From Erythrobacter sp. ANT-B3C2 (lineage in GTDB: Bacteria > Pseudomonadota > Alphaproteobacteria > Sphingomonadales > Sphingomonadaceae), in NCBI GenBank assembly GCA_001683845.1, contig LXQI01000035.1, positions 1-60,130 of the forward strand: 60,130 bases of DNA, read 5' to 3'. The notes below the pieces were generated by a model, which saw only the letters and a list, made by a program, of their open reading frames with translations, had not been told where the DNA came from and ran no database searches. Positions 34,052 to 43,093 of this stretch are shown in pieces (the first letter of the stretch is position 1; each line of letters opens with the position of its first letter). Made by a program: the position numbers and the translations under genes.

Positions 34052-35104
34052 TCAGGCCGGGCAACGCGGCGGTGACAGGTGGCGGGCGACGTAGCCACCC
34101 TGGCGCTCGATCATCCAGCCCGGAAATTCGGGGGCCAAGGCGCTCAGCCGCTCGAGTTGCGCGAGATCGTCGGCGGTCAGCTCCACCGCGCAGGCAGCGA
34201 TGTTGTCGGCCAGCTGGTCCGCGCACTTGGCGCCCACGATCACGCTGGAAACGACCGGTCGGTGCAGCAGCCAGGCAATCGCGATCTGCGCCACCGAGAC
34301 GCCCCGCGCCTTGCCCATCGAGCGCATCGCCTCCACCACAGGCCCGGCGCGTGCAAGGTCCACCGGCGGAAAATCAAAGCTGGCACGGCGCCCCTCGCCC
34401 TCGATGCCAGCCGCGCCGAAGCGGTACTTGCCGCTGAGCAACCCGCCCGCCAGCGGCGACCACGCCATCAGCCCCAGCCCCTCGCTCGCCAGCATCGGCG
34501 CCAGCTCGCGCTCCAGCCCGCGCCCGGCGATCGAATAATAGGCCTGCACCGAGACCGGCGCAGCCCAGCCGTGGCCCGCCGCCAGCCCGAGCGCCTTGGT
34601 CACCTGCCACGCCGCCCAGTTCGACACGCCGACATAGCGCGCCCGGCCCGAGCGGACGATGTCCTCCAGCGCCCGCAGCGCCTCCTCCATCGGGGTGACC
34701 GGATCCCAGCCGTGGATCTGGTAAAGATCGACATGGTCGAGCCCGAGCCGCGCGAGGCTCGCATCGATCTGGTCCAGCAGGTGCTTGCGCCCGGTGCCCG
34801 ACTGGTTCGGCGCCTCGCCCATCCCGCCCATCGCCTTGGTCGCGACGACGATCTCGGAGCGGGCGAGGCCCAGCGCGCTGATTGCCGCGCCCAGCAGCTC
34901 TTCCGACTGGCCGTTGGTGTAGACGTTGGCGGTATCGACGAAGTTGATCCCGGCCTCCACCGCCTGCCGCAGCAGCGCTGTCGCCCCCTCCAGCCCCACG
35001 CCGTTGACCGCGCCGAAGAAGCCCTCTTCCGTCCCGAAGGTCATGGTGCCCAGGCAAAGTTCGCTGACGAGCAGGCCCGTGCGGCCGAGCGTGTTGTAGC
35101 GCAT
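34052..35104 (-). CDS. aldo/keto reductase
   Basis: A 350-residue TIM-barrel NADPH oxidoreductase. The catalytic tetrad is recognisable: Asp in NFVDTANVYTNG, Tyr57-equivalent in the same segment, Lys in VVATKAMGG, and His in DLYQIHGWD. The C-terminal cofactor segment reads SSVIVGAKCADQLADNIAA. Its substrate is unknown. It interrupts the common proA-nadD order. Confidence 0.9.
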   Translation of the reverse strand: MRYNTLGRTGLLVSELCLGTMTFGTEEGFFGAVNGVGLEGATALLRQAVEAGINFVDTANVYTNGQSEELLGAAISALGLARSEIVVATKAMGGMGEAPNQSGTGRKHLLDQIDASLARLGLDHVDLYQIHGWDPVTPMEEALRALEDIVRSGRARYVGVSNWAAWQVTKALGLAAGHGWAAPVSVQAYYSIAGRGLERELAPMLASEGLGLMAWSPLAGGLLSGKYRFGAAGIEGEGRRASFDFPPVDLARAGPVVEAMRSMGKARGVSVAQIAIAWLLHRPVVSSVIVGAKCADQLADNIAACAVELTADDLAQLERLSALAPEFPGWMIERQGGYVARHLSPPRCPA

Positions 35105-35140
35105 GGTCGTCTCCTGTCCGGCAGACGGCAGGCCCGGAGG

Positions 35141-36427
35141 CTACGGGCGGACCTGCCCGGTGCCGCGAACCTGCCACTTGTAGGTGGTCAGCCCCTCCAG
35201 CGCCACGGGCCCGCGCGCGTGCAGCCTTCCGGTGGCGATGCCGATCTCCGCCCCCAGCCCGAACTCGCCGCCATCGGCGAACTGGGTGGAGGCATTGTGC
35301 ATCACGATGGCGCTGTCCACCTCGGCCAGGAAGCGCTCGGCGGCGGCCTCATCGGCGGTGACGATCGCCTCGGTATGGCCCGAAGAATGGCGGATGATAT
35401 GCGCGAGCGCGGCATCGAGCCCGTCCACCACCGCCACCGAGAGCACCGCGTCGAGATACTCGGTGCCCCAATCCTCGTCGCTCGCAGCGCCGATCCGCGG
35501 GTCGATCGCCTGCGCGCGGGCATCGCCGCGCAACTCGCAACCCGCTTCGATCAGCGATTGCACCACGTCGCGTCCGGCGGGGAAGGCCGCATCGAGCAGC
35601 AGCGTTTCCATCGCGCCGCAAATGCCGGTGCGGCGCATCTTGGCGTTCAGCGTCACCGCCAGCGCCATCGCCGGATCGGCAGCGGCGTGCACATAGGTGT
35701 GGCACACACCGTCGAGATGGGCGAGCACCGGCACCCGCGCATCGGCCTGCACCCGCGCGACCAGCCCCTTGCCGCCGCGCGGCACGATCATGTCGATCAG
35801 CCCGGCGGCGCGCAGCATCGCGCCCACTGCCGCGCGCTCCTGCGTGGGCACCAACTGCACCGCCTCGGCCGGCACCCCGGCGGCGGCGAGCCCCTCCACC
35901 AGCGCGGCATGGATCGCACGGTTGGAATGCACCGCCTCGCTCCCACCGCGCAACAGCACCGCATTGCCGCTCCGCAGGCACAGAGCGGCGGCATCGGCGG
36001 TGACGTTGGGGCGGCTTTCGTAGATGATGCCGATCAGCCCGATCGGGATACGAATGCGCGCCAGCTCCAGCCCGCTCGGCACGCTGCGGCGGTCGATCTC
36101 TTCGCCCACCGGGCTGGGCAACGCAGCGACCGCCTCCAGCGCGGCGGCAATGCCCTCCAGCCGCGCGCCGTCGAGCCGCAGCCGGTCGAGCAACGCCCGG
36201 GTGAGCCCATTTGCTTCGCCCGCCGCCATGTCCTGCGCATTGGCCGCGAGAATGCTTGCCTCGTTCGCCCGCAACACCGCAGCCGCCTCCCGCAGCGCCT
36301 GCGCCCGGGTGGCATCGCCCAGCTGCACCAGCTGTCGCTGCGCGGCACGGCCGGCCTGCGCGAGGCCGGCGATCAGCGCATCGAAATCGTTCGGCTCCTG
36401 GTGAGTGGGGAGAGGCTGGCTAGACAT
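35141..36427 (-). CDS. proA: glutamate-5-semialdehyde dehydrogenase (gamma-glutamyl phosphate reductase)
   Basis: A 428-residue NADPH enzyme of proline synthesis. The aldehyde-dehydrogenase-like fold shows GLIGIIYESRPNVTADAAALCLRSGNA, VPRGGKGL, and the catalytic cysteine in KMRRTGICGAMETLLLDA. The C-terminus has GLGAEIGIATGRLHARGPVAL. proB is not adjacent. Confidence 0.95.
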   Translation of the reverse strand: MSSQPLPTHQEPNDFDALIAGLAQAGRAAQRQLVQLGDATRAQALREAAAVLRANEASILAANAQDMAAGEANGLTRALLDRLRLDGARLEGIAAALEAVAALPSPVGEEIDRRSVPSGLELARIRIPIGLIGIIYESRPNVTADAAALCLRSGNAVLLRGGSEAVHSNRAIHAALVEGLAAAGVPAEAVQLVPTQERAAVGAMLRAAGLIDMIVPRGGKGLVARVQADARVPVLAHLDGVCHTYVHAAADPAMALAVTLNAKMRRTGICGAMETLLLDAAFPAGRDVVQSLIEAGCELRGDARAQAIDPRIGAASDEDWGTEYLDAVLSVAVVDGLDAALAHIIRHSSGHTEAIVTADEAAAERFLAEVDSAIVMHNASTQFADGGEFGLGAEIGIATGRLHARGPVALEGLTTYKWQVRGTGQVRP

Positions 36428-36660
36428 GCGCGACCGTCTACCAGCGCCTGAACAGCCTGTCAGGCGCGAATCGGCTGATGGTGGCGGGCAATGCCGCTCT
36501 GCGGGGATGGTTCCCGACTTTCCGACAAATTATTTCCTCGGATCGCTCATTTCATCGCAAAGTGACCCCGTGTTGCCTTGAAGCGCCGTCCCAAGATTGG
36601 ACTCGGGCCGATGATACAGCGTAACCGCGCCGCCTACGGGAAACCACTCAAGGGTTTGTT

Positions 36661-37767
36661 TTGCGAAATCACGATGCCGCTTGCTCGCCGAGCTGCGGGC
36701 CGGCCCTCTCTGCAGAGCGCGCGCCCTCTCTCCGCTCTAGCGGGCGGACCCCGTCCAGCCGCAAGCAGACGCTCCTCGCCGTAGCCGGCGCGGCCGTATG
36801 CGCGGTGTCGCTGGGTGTGGGCGCGCTCGGCTGGCAGCAGACCCAGGCGGCAAGCGAGCAGCTGGCCGCGCGCGAAGCGCATGTGACGAGCGAGGCGGCA
36901 CGGGTCGAGGCCTTCCGCAGCGATCTGAATGCGGTGGCGCAAGACCTCCAGGCCCGGCAGGCATTCCTCGAGGAGATGGTCGAGCTGCTGCCCGAGGATG
37001 TGACGGATGGCGAGGACGCCGCCGCAGCCGAAAGCACCGACACCGAGACCGCAGCCAGGCTCGGCGCCGCGATGCCCGAGGCCGGCGCGCTGGCCCGGCT
37101 CGAACGGCGCCAGCTGGCGCTGGCCGATCGGCTGACTCGCTTTGCCGTGAACCGCGCCGCCGGGGCCGAGGCGGCGATCCGCCAACTCGGGCTCGATCCG
37201 CACGTGGTGCTCGCCGGGGCGCAGGCGGGCCGCGGTGGTCCGCTCGAGCGCCTGCCGACTGCTGGCCTCGGCAGCGCCTTCCAGCGGCTGGGCACCAGCC
37301 TCGCCCGGATGGACGAGATGGAGCAGGCACTGGCGCATATCCCGCAGGTGATGCCCGCCGATCTGCGGATGATCTCCTCGGGCTTTGGCCTGCGGCACGA
37401 TCCGTTCACCGGCGAGGCGGCGATGCACTCGGGCCTCGATTTCCGCGGCGCGACCGGAACGCCGATCCACGCCGCGGCGACGGGCCGGGTCAGCTTCGTC
37501 GGGGTCAAAGGCGGCTACGGCAAGGTGGTGGAGATCAGCCACGGCAACGGCTTGATGACCCGCTACGCGCATATGTCCGCCTTCAAGACACGCGTGGGGC
37601 AGGAGATCTCCGCTGGCGAGGTGATTGGGGCAATCGGCAACACCGGCCGCTCCACCGGCCCGCACCTGCACTTCGAAGTGCGGGTGTACGACCGGGCGGT
37701 CAATCCGCGCCCGTTCCTGGAGAATGCGCCGCAACTGCTGCAGGAAGCCCGCGCGCACGACCATTGA
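36661..37767 (+). CDS. M23-family LytM-domain peptidase
   Basis: A 368-residue envelope protein: cytoplasmic start, one membrane helix (about 38-58; LLAVAGAAVCAVSLGVGALG), a long coiled coil (about 62-175), and a C-terminal LytM zinc-peptidase domain with HSGLDFRGATGTPIHAAATG and the metal/catalytic HLHFEV. The first half of the site reads GLRHDPFTG. It cleaves peptidoglycan cross-bridges or activates amidases. The start is TTG with AAGGG upstream; no ATG fits the N-terminus. A perfect-stem terminator follows. Confidence 0.9.
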   Translation: MRNHDAACSPSCGPALSAERAPSLRSSGRTPSSRKQTLLAVAGAAVCAVSLGVGALGWQQTQAASEQLAAREAHVTSEAARVEAFRSDLNAVAQDLQARQAFLEEMVELLPEDVTDGEDAAAAESTDTETAARLGAAMPEAGALARLERRQLALADRLTRFAVNRAAGAEAAIRQLGLDPHVVLAGAQAGRGGPLERLPTAGLGSAFQRLGTSLARMDEMEQALAHIPQVMPADLRMISSGFGLRHDPFTGEAAMHSGLDFRGATGTPIHAAATGRVSFVGVKGGYGKVVEISHGNGLMTRYAHMSAFKTRVGQEISAGEVIGAIGNTGRSTGPHLHFEVRVYDRAVNPRPFLENAPQLLQEARAHDH

Positions 37768-37817
37768 TGCGCCCGCCGCCGGTGTGCGGCCTTACGAGAT
37801 CACGAGATGGGAGAGCA

Positions 37818-37846
37818 GCGCCGGGCACCGACCCGGCGCCCATTTT
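37818..37846 (+). terminator. Rho-independent terminator after the M23 gene
   Basis: GCGCCGGG (37818-37825), a six-base loop, CCCGGCGC (37832-37839), then TTTT at 37843-37846. The eight-base stem is perfect. Confidence 0.75.
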
Positions 37847-37884
37847 GTGAGGCAGCGCCGCAACGTGAGCGGCGCTCCGGCCCC

Positions 37885-38598
37885 TCAGCCCTGCGCTTCG
37901 CTCGCCTCGGCGGCGCGCTTGGCCTCGAGCCAGGCTGCGGCCTCGGCCTGCTGAGCGGCTTCGGCGGCGGCTTTGGTGGAGGCGGCGCGCTCGGCGCGCA
38001 GCTCCTCGATCAGCCGCGCGCGATCGTCGCCGGTATCAGCCTGCGTCTCTTCCTCGGTCTCCGGCTCGCCGGTCGACACGCGCTTGGCCGCCTTGGCTAC
38101 GGCCGCATCCAGCTCGCGCTGCGAGCACAGGCCCAGCGTCACCGGGTCCTTCGCCTGGATGTTCGAGATGTTCCAATGGCTGCGATCGCGGATGGCGTTG
38201 ATCGTGTTGCGGGTGGTGCCGATCAGCCGGCCGATCTGCGCGTCCGAGATCTCCGCGTGGTTGCGGATGATCCAGGCGATGCCGTCCGGCTTGTCCTGCC
38301 GCTTGGAAACGGGGGTGTAGCGCGGGCCCTTGGTGCGGCTGACATCCACCGGCGCGCGGTGCATCTTCAGCCGATATTCCGGCTCGTACTGCCCCCTCTC
38401 GATCTCCTCATGCGTCAGCTCGCCCGAATGGACCGGATCACGGCCCGTATATTTGGAGCTGGCGAGATCGTCCGCCATCGCCTGCACCTCGAGAATGTGC
38501 AGCCCGCAGAAGGCGGCGATCTGCTCGAAGCTGAGCGCGGTGTTGTCGACCAGCCAAGAGGCGGTGGCATGGGGCATCAGGGGGGTGGGCTGGGCCAC
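37885..38598 (-). CDS. trcR: cell-cycle transcriptional regulator TrcR (DUF1013)
   Basis: A 237-residue DUF1013 protein. The N-terminal helix-turn-helix-like part (ATASWLVDNTALSFEQIAAFCGLHILEVQAMAD) and a second one (GIAWIIRNHAEISDAQIGRLIGTTRNTINAIRDRSHW) bind DNA. The C-terminus is an Ala/Glu-rich coiled coil. The name follows the alphaproteobacterial cell-cycle regulator. The start is a GTG at 38598 with GGAGAG five bases upstream. Confidence 0.9.
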   Translation of the reverse strand: MAQPTPLMPHATASWLVDNTALSFEQIAAFCGLHILEVQAMADDLASSKYTGRDPVHSGELTHEEIERGQYEPEYRLKMHRAPVDVSRTKGPRYTPVSKRQDKPDGIAWIIRNHAEISDAQIGRLIGTTRNTINAIRDRSHWNISNIQAKDPVTLGLCSQRELDAAVAKAAKRVSTGEPETEEETQADTGDDRARLIEELRAERAASTKAAAEAAQQAEAAAWLEAKRAAEASEAQG

Positions 38599-38614
38599 GG
38601 GAACTCTCCGGCAT

Positions 38615-38647
38615 GAAAACAAAGGGCCGCCCCTTCCCGGAGCGGCC
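38615..38647 (-). terminator. terminator of the glycosyltransferase gene
   Basis: On the minus strand GGCCGC (38647-38642) pairs with GCGGCC (38630-38625), followed by CTTTGTTTTC. It lies between the glycosyltransferase stop and the trcR start. Confidence 0.55.
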
Positions 38648-38768
38648 ACCATGCCCACCGATGTAGGCTTAATGTGGCGCAACGGCAAGCCGCTCAGGCG
38701 TGCCGCTCTGGGACGGGATGCCGGCGGGATGCGGGAGGGGCGGGCGCGACGGGCGGGCGGCGGTATGC

Positions 38769-39812
38769 TCAGGCGGTGGCGGCGCGCGCAGCCGGCGAGG
38801 GCGGCGCCGGTGTCTCGGGTTCCAGCGCGGCGAGGAACTGGTCGGTGCTCGCCTCCCAGCTGAACGAGCGGCCATGCGCCAGGCAATCCGCGCGGCTGAG
38901 GGTGAGCGCACCGGCGATCGCATCCTCCAGCCGCTCGGCCATGCAGCCGCTCCGGGGCGTCAGCACGTCCAACGGGCCGGCCACGGGATAGGCCGCCACC
39001 GGCGTCCCGCAGGCCAGCGCCTCGATCATCACCAGCCCGAACGTATCGGTGCGGCTGGGGAACACGAACACGTCGGCCGCGGCATAGCAGGCGGCGAGCG
39101 CCCGGCCGGTCTGCTGGCCGAGGAACAGCGTCTCGGGAAAGTCGCGCCTGAACTGGGCGAGCGATGGCCCGTCGCCCACCACCACCTTGGAGCCCGGGTG
39201 CGTGTTGGCGAGAAAGGCCTCGATGTTCTTTTCCACCGCCACCCGGCCGACCGAAAGCTGGATCGGCCGCGGCAGCGCCAGGAACAGGTCGGGCGGGCCG
39301 ATGTCGGGGCCGAAATTGGCCATGTCCACGCCGCGGCTCCAGGGCCGCAGCCGGGTGAGGCCGTGCGCGCGCAACTGGGCGCGGATCGTCTCGGTCGCCA
39401 CCATGATCCCGGCCGACGGGCCGTGGAACCGGCGGATGTAGGGCCAGAACAGGGAAGCCGGCAGATGCGTGCGGCGGGCGAGATAATCGGGAAATTGCGT
39501 GTGGTAGGCGGTGGTGAAGCTGCGCCCACGGTCCAGGCACCAGCCCCGCGCCGCCCAGCCCAGCGGCCCTTCGGTGGCGATATGCACCGCCTCGGGCGCG
39601 AAGGCATCGAGCCGGCGGCCCACCGCGCGGCGGCCGGCGAGCGCCAGGCGGATCTCGGGATAGGTGGGGCAGGGCAGCGAGCGGTAGAGATCGGGCGAGA
39701 CGATCTCCACTTCATGCCCGCGCCGGCGCAATTCACCGGTTACCGCGGTCAGCGTGCGCACCACGCCGTTCACCTGCGGCGCCCATGCATCGGTCACCAG
39801 GGCTATTCTCAT
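38769..39812 (-). CDS. family 4 (GT-B) glycosyltransferase
   Basis: A 347-residue cytoplasmic or membrane-associated retaining glycosyltransferase. It starts MRIALVTDAWAPQVNGVVRT, has SVGRVAVEKNIEAFL in the middle, and the donor-binding EX7E-type segment SRTDTFGLVMIEALACGTPVAAY. This subgroup includes glycolipid synthases and phosphatidylinositol-type mannosyltransferases. The preceding gene encodes an LpxH-like phosphatase, suggesting lipid glycosylation, but donor and acceptor are unknown. Confidence 0.9.
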   Translation of the reverse strand: MRIALVTDAWAPQVNGVVRTLTAVTGELRRRGHEVEIVSPDLYRSLPCPTYPEIRLALAGRRAVGRRLDAFAPEAVHIATEGPLGWAARGWCLDRGRSFTTAYHTQFPDYLARRTHLPASLFWPYIRRFHGPSAGIMVATETIRAQLRAHGLTRLRPWSRGVDMANFGPDIGPPDLFLALPRPIQLSVGRVAVEKNIEAFLANTHPGSKVVVGDGPSLAQFRRDFPETLFLGQQTGRALAACYAAADVFVFPSRTDTFGLVMIEALACGTPVAAYPVAGPLDVLTPRSGCMAERLEDAIAGALTLSRADCLAHGRSFSWEASTDQFLAALEPETPAPPSPAARAATA

Positions 39813-39906
39813 CGTGCGTTCGGGCCAATCATTGGGCCAATTATTGAGCTGGCGCTCCGGCCGATGGTTAGGCCAGAACTCCAGGGCACCGGCCCGCTGC
39901 TCGCTG

Positions 39907-40833
39907 TCACGCGGCGGCGGCCAGACCCGGATTACGCACGGCCACAAGGGCCTGTTCCGCGCTGGCGGCGCGAGCGGCTTCGCGCTTGGCGATTTCCTCG
40001 GGCCAGTGGAGGATCTCCATCCGCCCGTCGAAATGCTCGACCAGCGCGTTGCAGCCCTCCACCCAATCGCCATCGTTCCAATATTCGATGCCGTCGATGT
40101 TGCGGAACTCGGCGGTGTGGATATGGCCGCAGACCACCCCATCCACCTTGCGCTCGGCGGCGGCCCGGGCGACCACCTCCTCATATTTGGAGATGAACTC
40201 CACCGCGTTCTTCACCTTGTGCTTGGCCATCTTGCTGAGCGACCAATAGGGCATTCCCAATCGCCGCCGGGCGCTGTTGACCCAGCGGTTGAGCCCCATC
40301 AGCGAAACGTAAAGCGCATCGCCCACAAAGGCCAGCCAGCGGTGAGCCAGCATCACCGTATCGAATTCATCGCCATGCAGCACCATCAGCCGGCGCCCGT
40401 CCGCCGTATCGTGGAACGCCGCGCGCTTGATCTCCACCCCACCGAAGTTGAGCCCGGTGAACTGGCGGAACATCTCGTCGTGATTGCCGGGGATATAGAT
40501 GATCCGCGTGCCGCGCTTGGCCCGCTTGAGAATGCGCCAGACGATATCGTTATGCGTGGCGGGCCAGTAGAACTTCTTCTTCAGCCGCCAGCCGTCGATG
40601 ATGTCGCCGACAAGGTACATCGTGTCGGAATCGACATTGTCGAGAAAGTCGATCAGCAGCGCGGCATTGCAGCCCTTGGTGCCCAGGTGCACGTCGCTGA
40701 TCCAGATCGTGCGGAAACGGCGGCGGCCTTCCTCGGGCGCGGCCTCGGGCACGCTGGGCTCGCGCGCCACGAGCGAGGGCAAGGAAGCGAGCACGTCCGC
40801 TCCGGTGGTAGTATCGTCGGTCGAACCCAGCAT
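39907..40833 (-). CDS. LpxH-like UDP-2,3-diacylglucosamine diphosphatase
   Basis: A 308-residue calcineurin-fold metallophosphatase. All five metal motifs are present: ISDVHLG, GDIIDGW, PGNHDEM, LHGDEFD and CGHIHTAE. The short spacing and DGW/HGDEFD forms place it with LpxH-type enzymes that cleave UDP-diacylglucosamine in lipid A synthesis. A phosphatase acting on another nucleotide-linked lipid is possible. The ATG at 40833 has AGGA nine bases upstream; a TTG two codons earlier is the alternative. Confidence 0.85.
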   Translation of the reverse strand: MLGSTDDTTTGADVLASLPSLVAREPSVPEAAPEEGRRRFRTIWISDVHLGTKGCNAALLIDFLDNVDSDTMYLVGDIIDGWRLKKKFYWPATHNDIVWRILKRAKRGTRIIYIPGNHDEMFRQFTGLNFGGVEIKRAAFHDTADGRRLMVLHGDEFDTVMLAHRWLAFVGDALYVSLMGLNRWVNSARRRLGMPYWSLSKMAKHKVKNAVEFISKYEEVVARAAAERKVDGVVCGHIHTAEFRNIDGIEYWNDGDWVEGCNALVEHFDGRMEILHWPEEIAKREAARAASAEQALVAVRNPGLAAAA

Positions 40834-40941
40834 CGGCAAAGATCCTGCAAGCGGCTCTTGGATACCCTGACGTCTAGCGGGCGATTGTGACAGCCTCCCC
40901 TCCTTTCGGAGTCAGTTGCGCGACTGTATGACGATTGCCGG

Positions 40942-41601
40942 TCAGCCCTTCTCCCACGCCGGGAAGCCCGGCAGCGTGGCCACCCGGCCCAGCCATGCGC
41001 GCAGATGCGGCAGTCCATCGAGGCGAAAGCCCGCTTCCTCGCACACCGAAGTATAGGGGTAGAGCGCGACGTCCGCGAGCGAGGCCCGCTCGCCCACGAA
41101 CCACTCGCGCGTCGCCAGGTGCCGCTCCATCAGCGCCAGCGCCGCCTCGCCCGCCGCGCGCTTGCCCGGGATCTGCGCGCGTTGCAATTGGCTCAACCGC
41201 TCCTCGCCAAGCGCGCATAGCCAAAAGCGCAGCGTGGCGACGTTGGGTTCGTGATTGTACTGCTCGAAGAACATCCAGTGCAGCATATCGGCCCGCTCGA
41301 AACGGCCCGGCGGCACCAGTGCGCTGCCCTCGGCGAGGTAGCAGCAGGCAGCGTTGCTCTCCGGTAGGAAGCGCCCTTCCACTTCCAGCACTGGAATGCG
41401 GCCATTGGCATTGACGGTGGAGAGGAAGGCGGGCGTGCGCGTCTCGCCGTCAAGAATATCGTATTGCCGCCGGTCGAGCGGCTGGCCCAGCAGCGCGGCG
41501 GTGAGGCGGATCTTGTAGCAATTGCCGCTGCGCGCATCCTCGTGCAGCACCGGCACCGGGGTCGGCACCGGATTGCCTGCGGGTGTTTCCGTCACGGCCA
41601 T
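40942..41601 (-). CDS. glutathione S-transferase family protein
   Basis: A 219-residue two-domain GST. The thioredoxin-like N-domain includes SGNCYKIRLTAALLG and the cis-Pro segment GRIPVLEVEGRFLPESNAACCYLAEG. The helical C-domain has the N-capping box in ASLADVALYPYTSVCEEAGF. The substrate is unknown. GGAGG lies seven bases before the ATG. It overlaps the end of the quinone oxidoreductase gene by ten bases. Confidence 0.92.
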   Translation of the reverse strand: MAVTETPAGNPVPTPVPVLHEDARSGNCYKIRLTAALLGQPLDRRQYDILDGETRTPAFLSTVNANGRIPVLEVEGRFLPESNAACCYLAEGSALVPPGRFERADMLHWMFFEQYNHEPNVATLRFWLCALGEERLSQLQRAQIPGKRAAGEAALALMERHLATREWFVGERASLADVALYPYTSVCEEAGFRLDGLPHLRAWLGRVATLPGFPAWEKG

Positions 41602-42617
41602 GTCGCTCCCTCCTCGCCCGTCGCCAGCACGATCTTGCCGATATGCTCGCCCGCCTCCATCCGCGCGTGAGCGGCGGCGGCCTCGGCCAGCGGGATTGTG
41701 CGGTCCATCACCGGGCGCAGGCGCCCCTGCGCCACCAGCGGCCACACCTCGCGCCCGATCGCCTCGGCCAACTGCGCCTTGAACGCATCGGGCCGCGCAC
41801 GCAGGGTCGAGCCGGTGAGCGTCAGCCGCCGCACCATCACCTTGGCCATGTCCACCGTAGCCAGTGCGCCGCCCTGCACGGCGATGGTCACCAGCCGTCC
41901 GTCGGGCGCGAGGCAATCGCAATTGCGCTGGGTATACGCACCCGCCACCATGTCGAGCACCAGCGGCACGCCAGCCCCGCCGGTGATCGCGCGCACCGCC
42001 TCGACGAAATCGGCCGTCCGGTAATTAATCGCATGGTCCGCTCCGATCCGCCGGGCAGCGGCGCATTTCTCGTCACTGCCGCAGGTGACGATCACATCCA
42101 GCCCGCGCAGCTTCGCCAGCATCGTCGCCATGGTGCCGATGCCGCTGGTGCCGCCATGCACCAGCAGCGTCTCGCCCGCCCGAGCCGTGCCGCGCTCGAA
42201 CACATTGTGCCACACGGTGAACAGCGTCTCGGGCAGCGCCGCCCCCTCTGCCAGCGAAAGCCCGTCCGGCACCGGCAGGCAATGCGCCGCCCTGGCGAGG
42301 CAATATTGCCCATAGCCGCCGCCGATCACCAGCGCACAGACCCGCTGCCCCAGCAGCCCCGCCGCCACGCCTTCGCCCAGCGCCACCACCGTGCCGGCGA
42401 TCTCCAGCCCGGGAATTTCGGGCGCGCCCGGCGGGGGCGGGTAGAGCCCGCGACGCTGGAGCACGTCGGGCCGGTTCACCCCCGCAAAGCCCACCGCCAC
42501 CAGCACCTCGCGCGGCCCGGGCCGCGGCACCGGGCGGGTCTGCGCCACCAGCATCTCGGGCCCGCCCGGCGCTTCGATGCCGATCGCCACCATGGTCTCG
42601 GGAACACTATCCAGCAT
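41592..42617 (-). CDS. NAD(P)H:quinone oxidoreductase (zinc-independent MDR family)
   Basis: A 341-residue medium-chain dehydrogenase/reductase of the QOR type: GVNRPDVLQRRGLYPPPPGAP near the N-terminus, the cofactor motif LLVHGGTSGIGTMATMLAK, and the C-terminal PLAEAAAAHARMEAGEHIGKIVL. No structural zinc cysteines are present. It reduces quinones or enones with NADPH. An ATG nine codons downstream (42590) is an alternative start. Confidence 0.92.
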   Translation of the reverse strand: MLDSVPETMVAIGIEAPGGPEMLVAQTRPVPRPGPREVLVAVGFAGVNRPDVLQRRGLYPPPPGAPEIPGLEIAGTVVALGEGVAAGLLGQRVCALVIGGGYGQYCLARAAHCLPVPDGLSLAEGAALPETLFTVWHNVFERGTARAGETLLVHGGTSGIGTMATMLAKLRGLDVIVTCGSDEKCAAARRIGADHAINYRTADFVEAVRAITGGAGVPLVLDMVAGAYTQRNCDCLAPDGRLVTIAVQGGALATVDMAKVMVRRLTLTGSTLRARPDAFKAQLAEAIGREVWPLVAQGRLRPVMDRTIPLAEAAAAHARMEAGEHIGKIVLATGEEGATWP

Positions 42618-42717
42618 CTTGCGGGGCCACTGCACTCCTCGATCCAGCCGCTCCCGGCTGGCCAACAGGGCTAGCGAGTCGGCCCATTGACAGCAAGCCG
42701 GGGCAGGAGGATGCTCC

Positions 42718-42927
42718 ATGGCAATGGAGGACGATCTCCCCCGAAGGCGCGATGACATCGCAAGCCAACTGGCCGGCGAAATGCTCGACCGATACTCGCA
42801 GGCCGAGCTGCTGGAACGCATCCGCCTGCTGGAAGCCGAGATCGAACGGGTCCGTTCCCGCCACCAGCAGGCCGCCGGTGACCGCCACGCGGCCGAAGCG
42901 CTGTTCGGCAAGCTGGGCGCGACTTGA
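42718..42927 (+). CDS. DUF1192 small coiled-coil protein
   Basis: A 69-residue protein whose centre (MLDRYSQAELLERIRLLEAEIERVRSRH) is the DUF1192 helix, rich in heptad Leu/Ile and likely a coiled-coil dimer. No function is known. AGGAGG lies seven bases before the ATG. It is divergent from the quinone oxidoreductase gene. Confidence 0.85.
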   Translation: MAMEDDLPRRRDDIASQLAGEMLDRYSQAELLERIRLLEAEIERVRSRHQQAAGDRHAAEALFGKLGAT

Positions 42928-43093
42928 CCGGCCGCAGGCCTGGCACCGACCCACTCGCAATTGCGCGGCAGCGCCCCATATCGCTCCTATCGAACTTCTA
43001 CCCTGCGTTTAACGCATGTTCACTGCGTCAGGCGCATATTCCTGCCACCTTCGGCCCATACCGAGAATCGTAGCACCCCACGGGACCACACAT

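Noticed and set aside
34079..36451. 790-codon plus-strand frame across the aldo/keto reductase and proA genes
   Set aside because: Antisense to two recognised genes; no motif and shadow-like composition.
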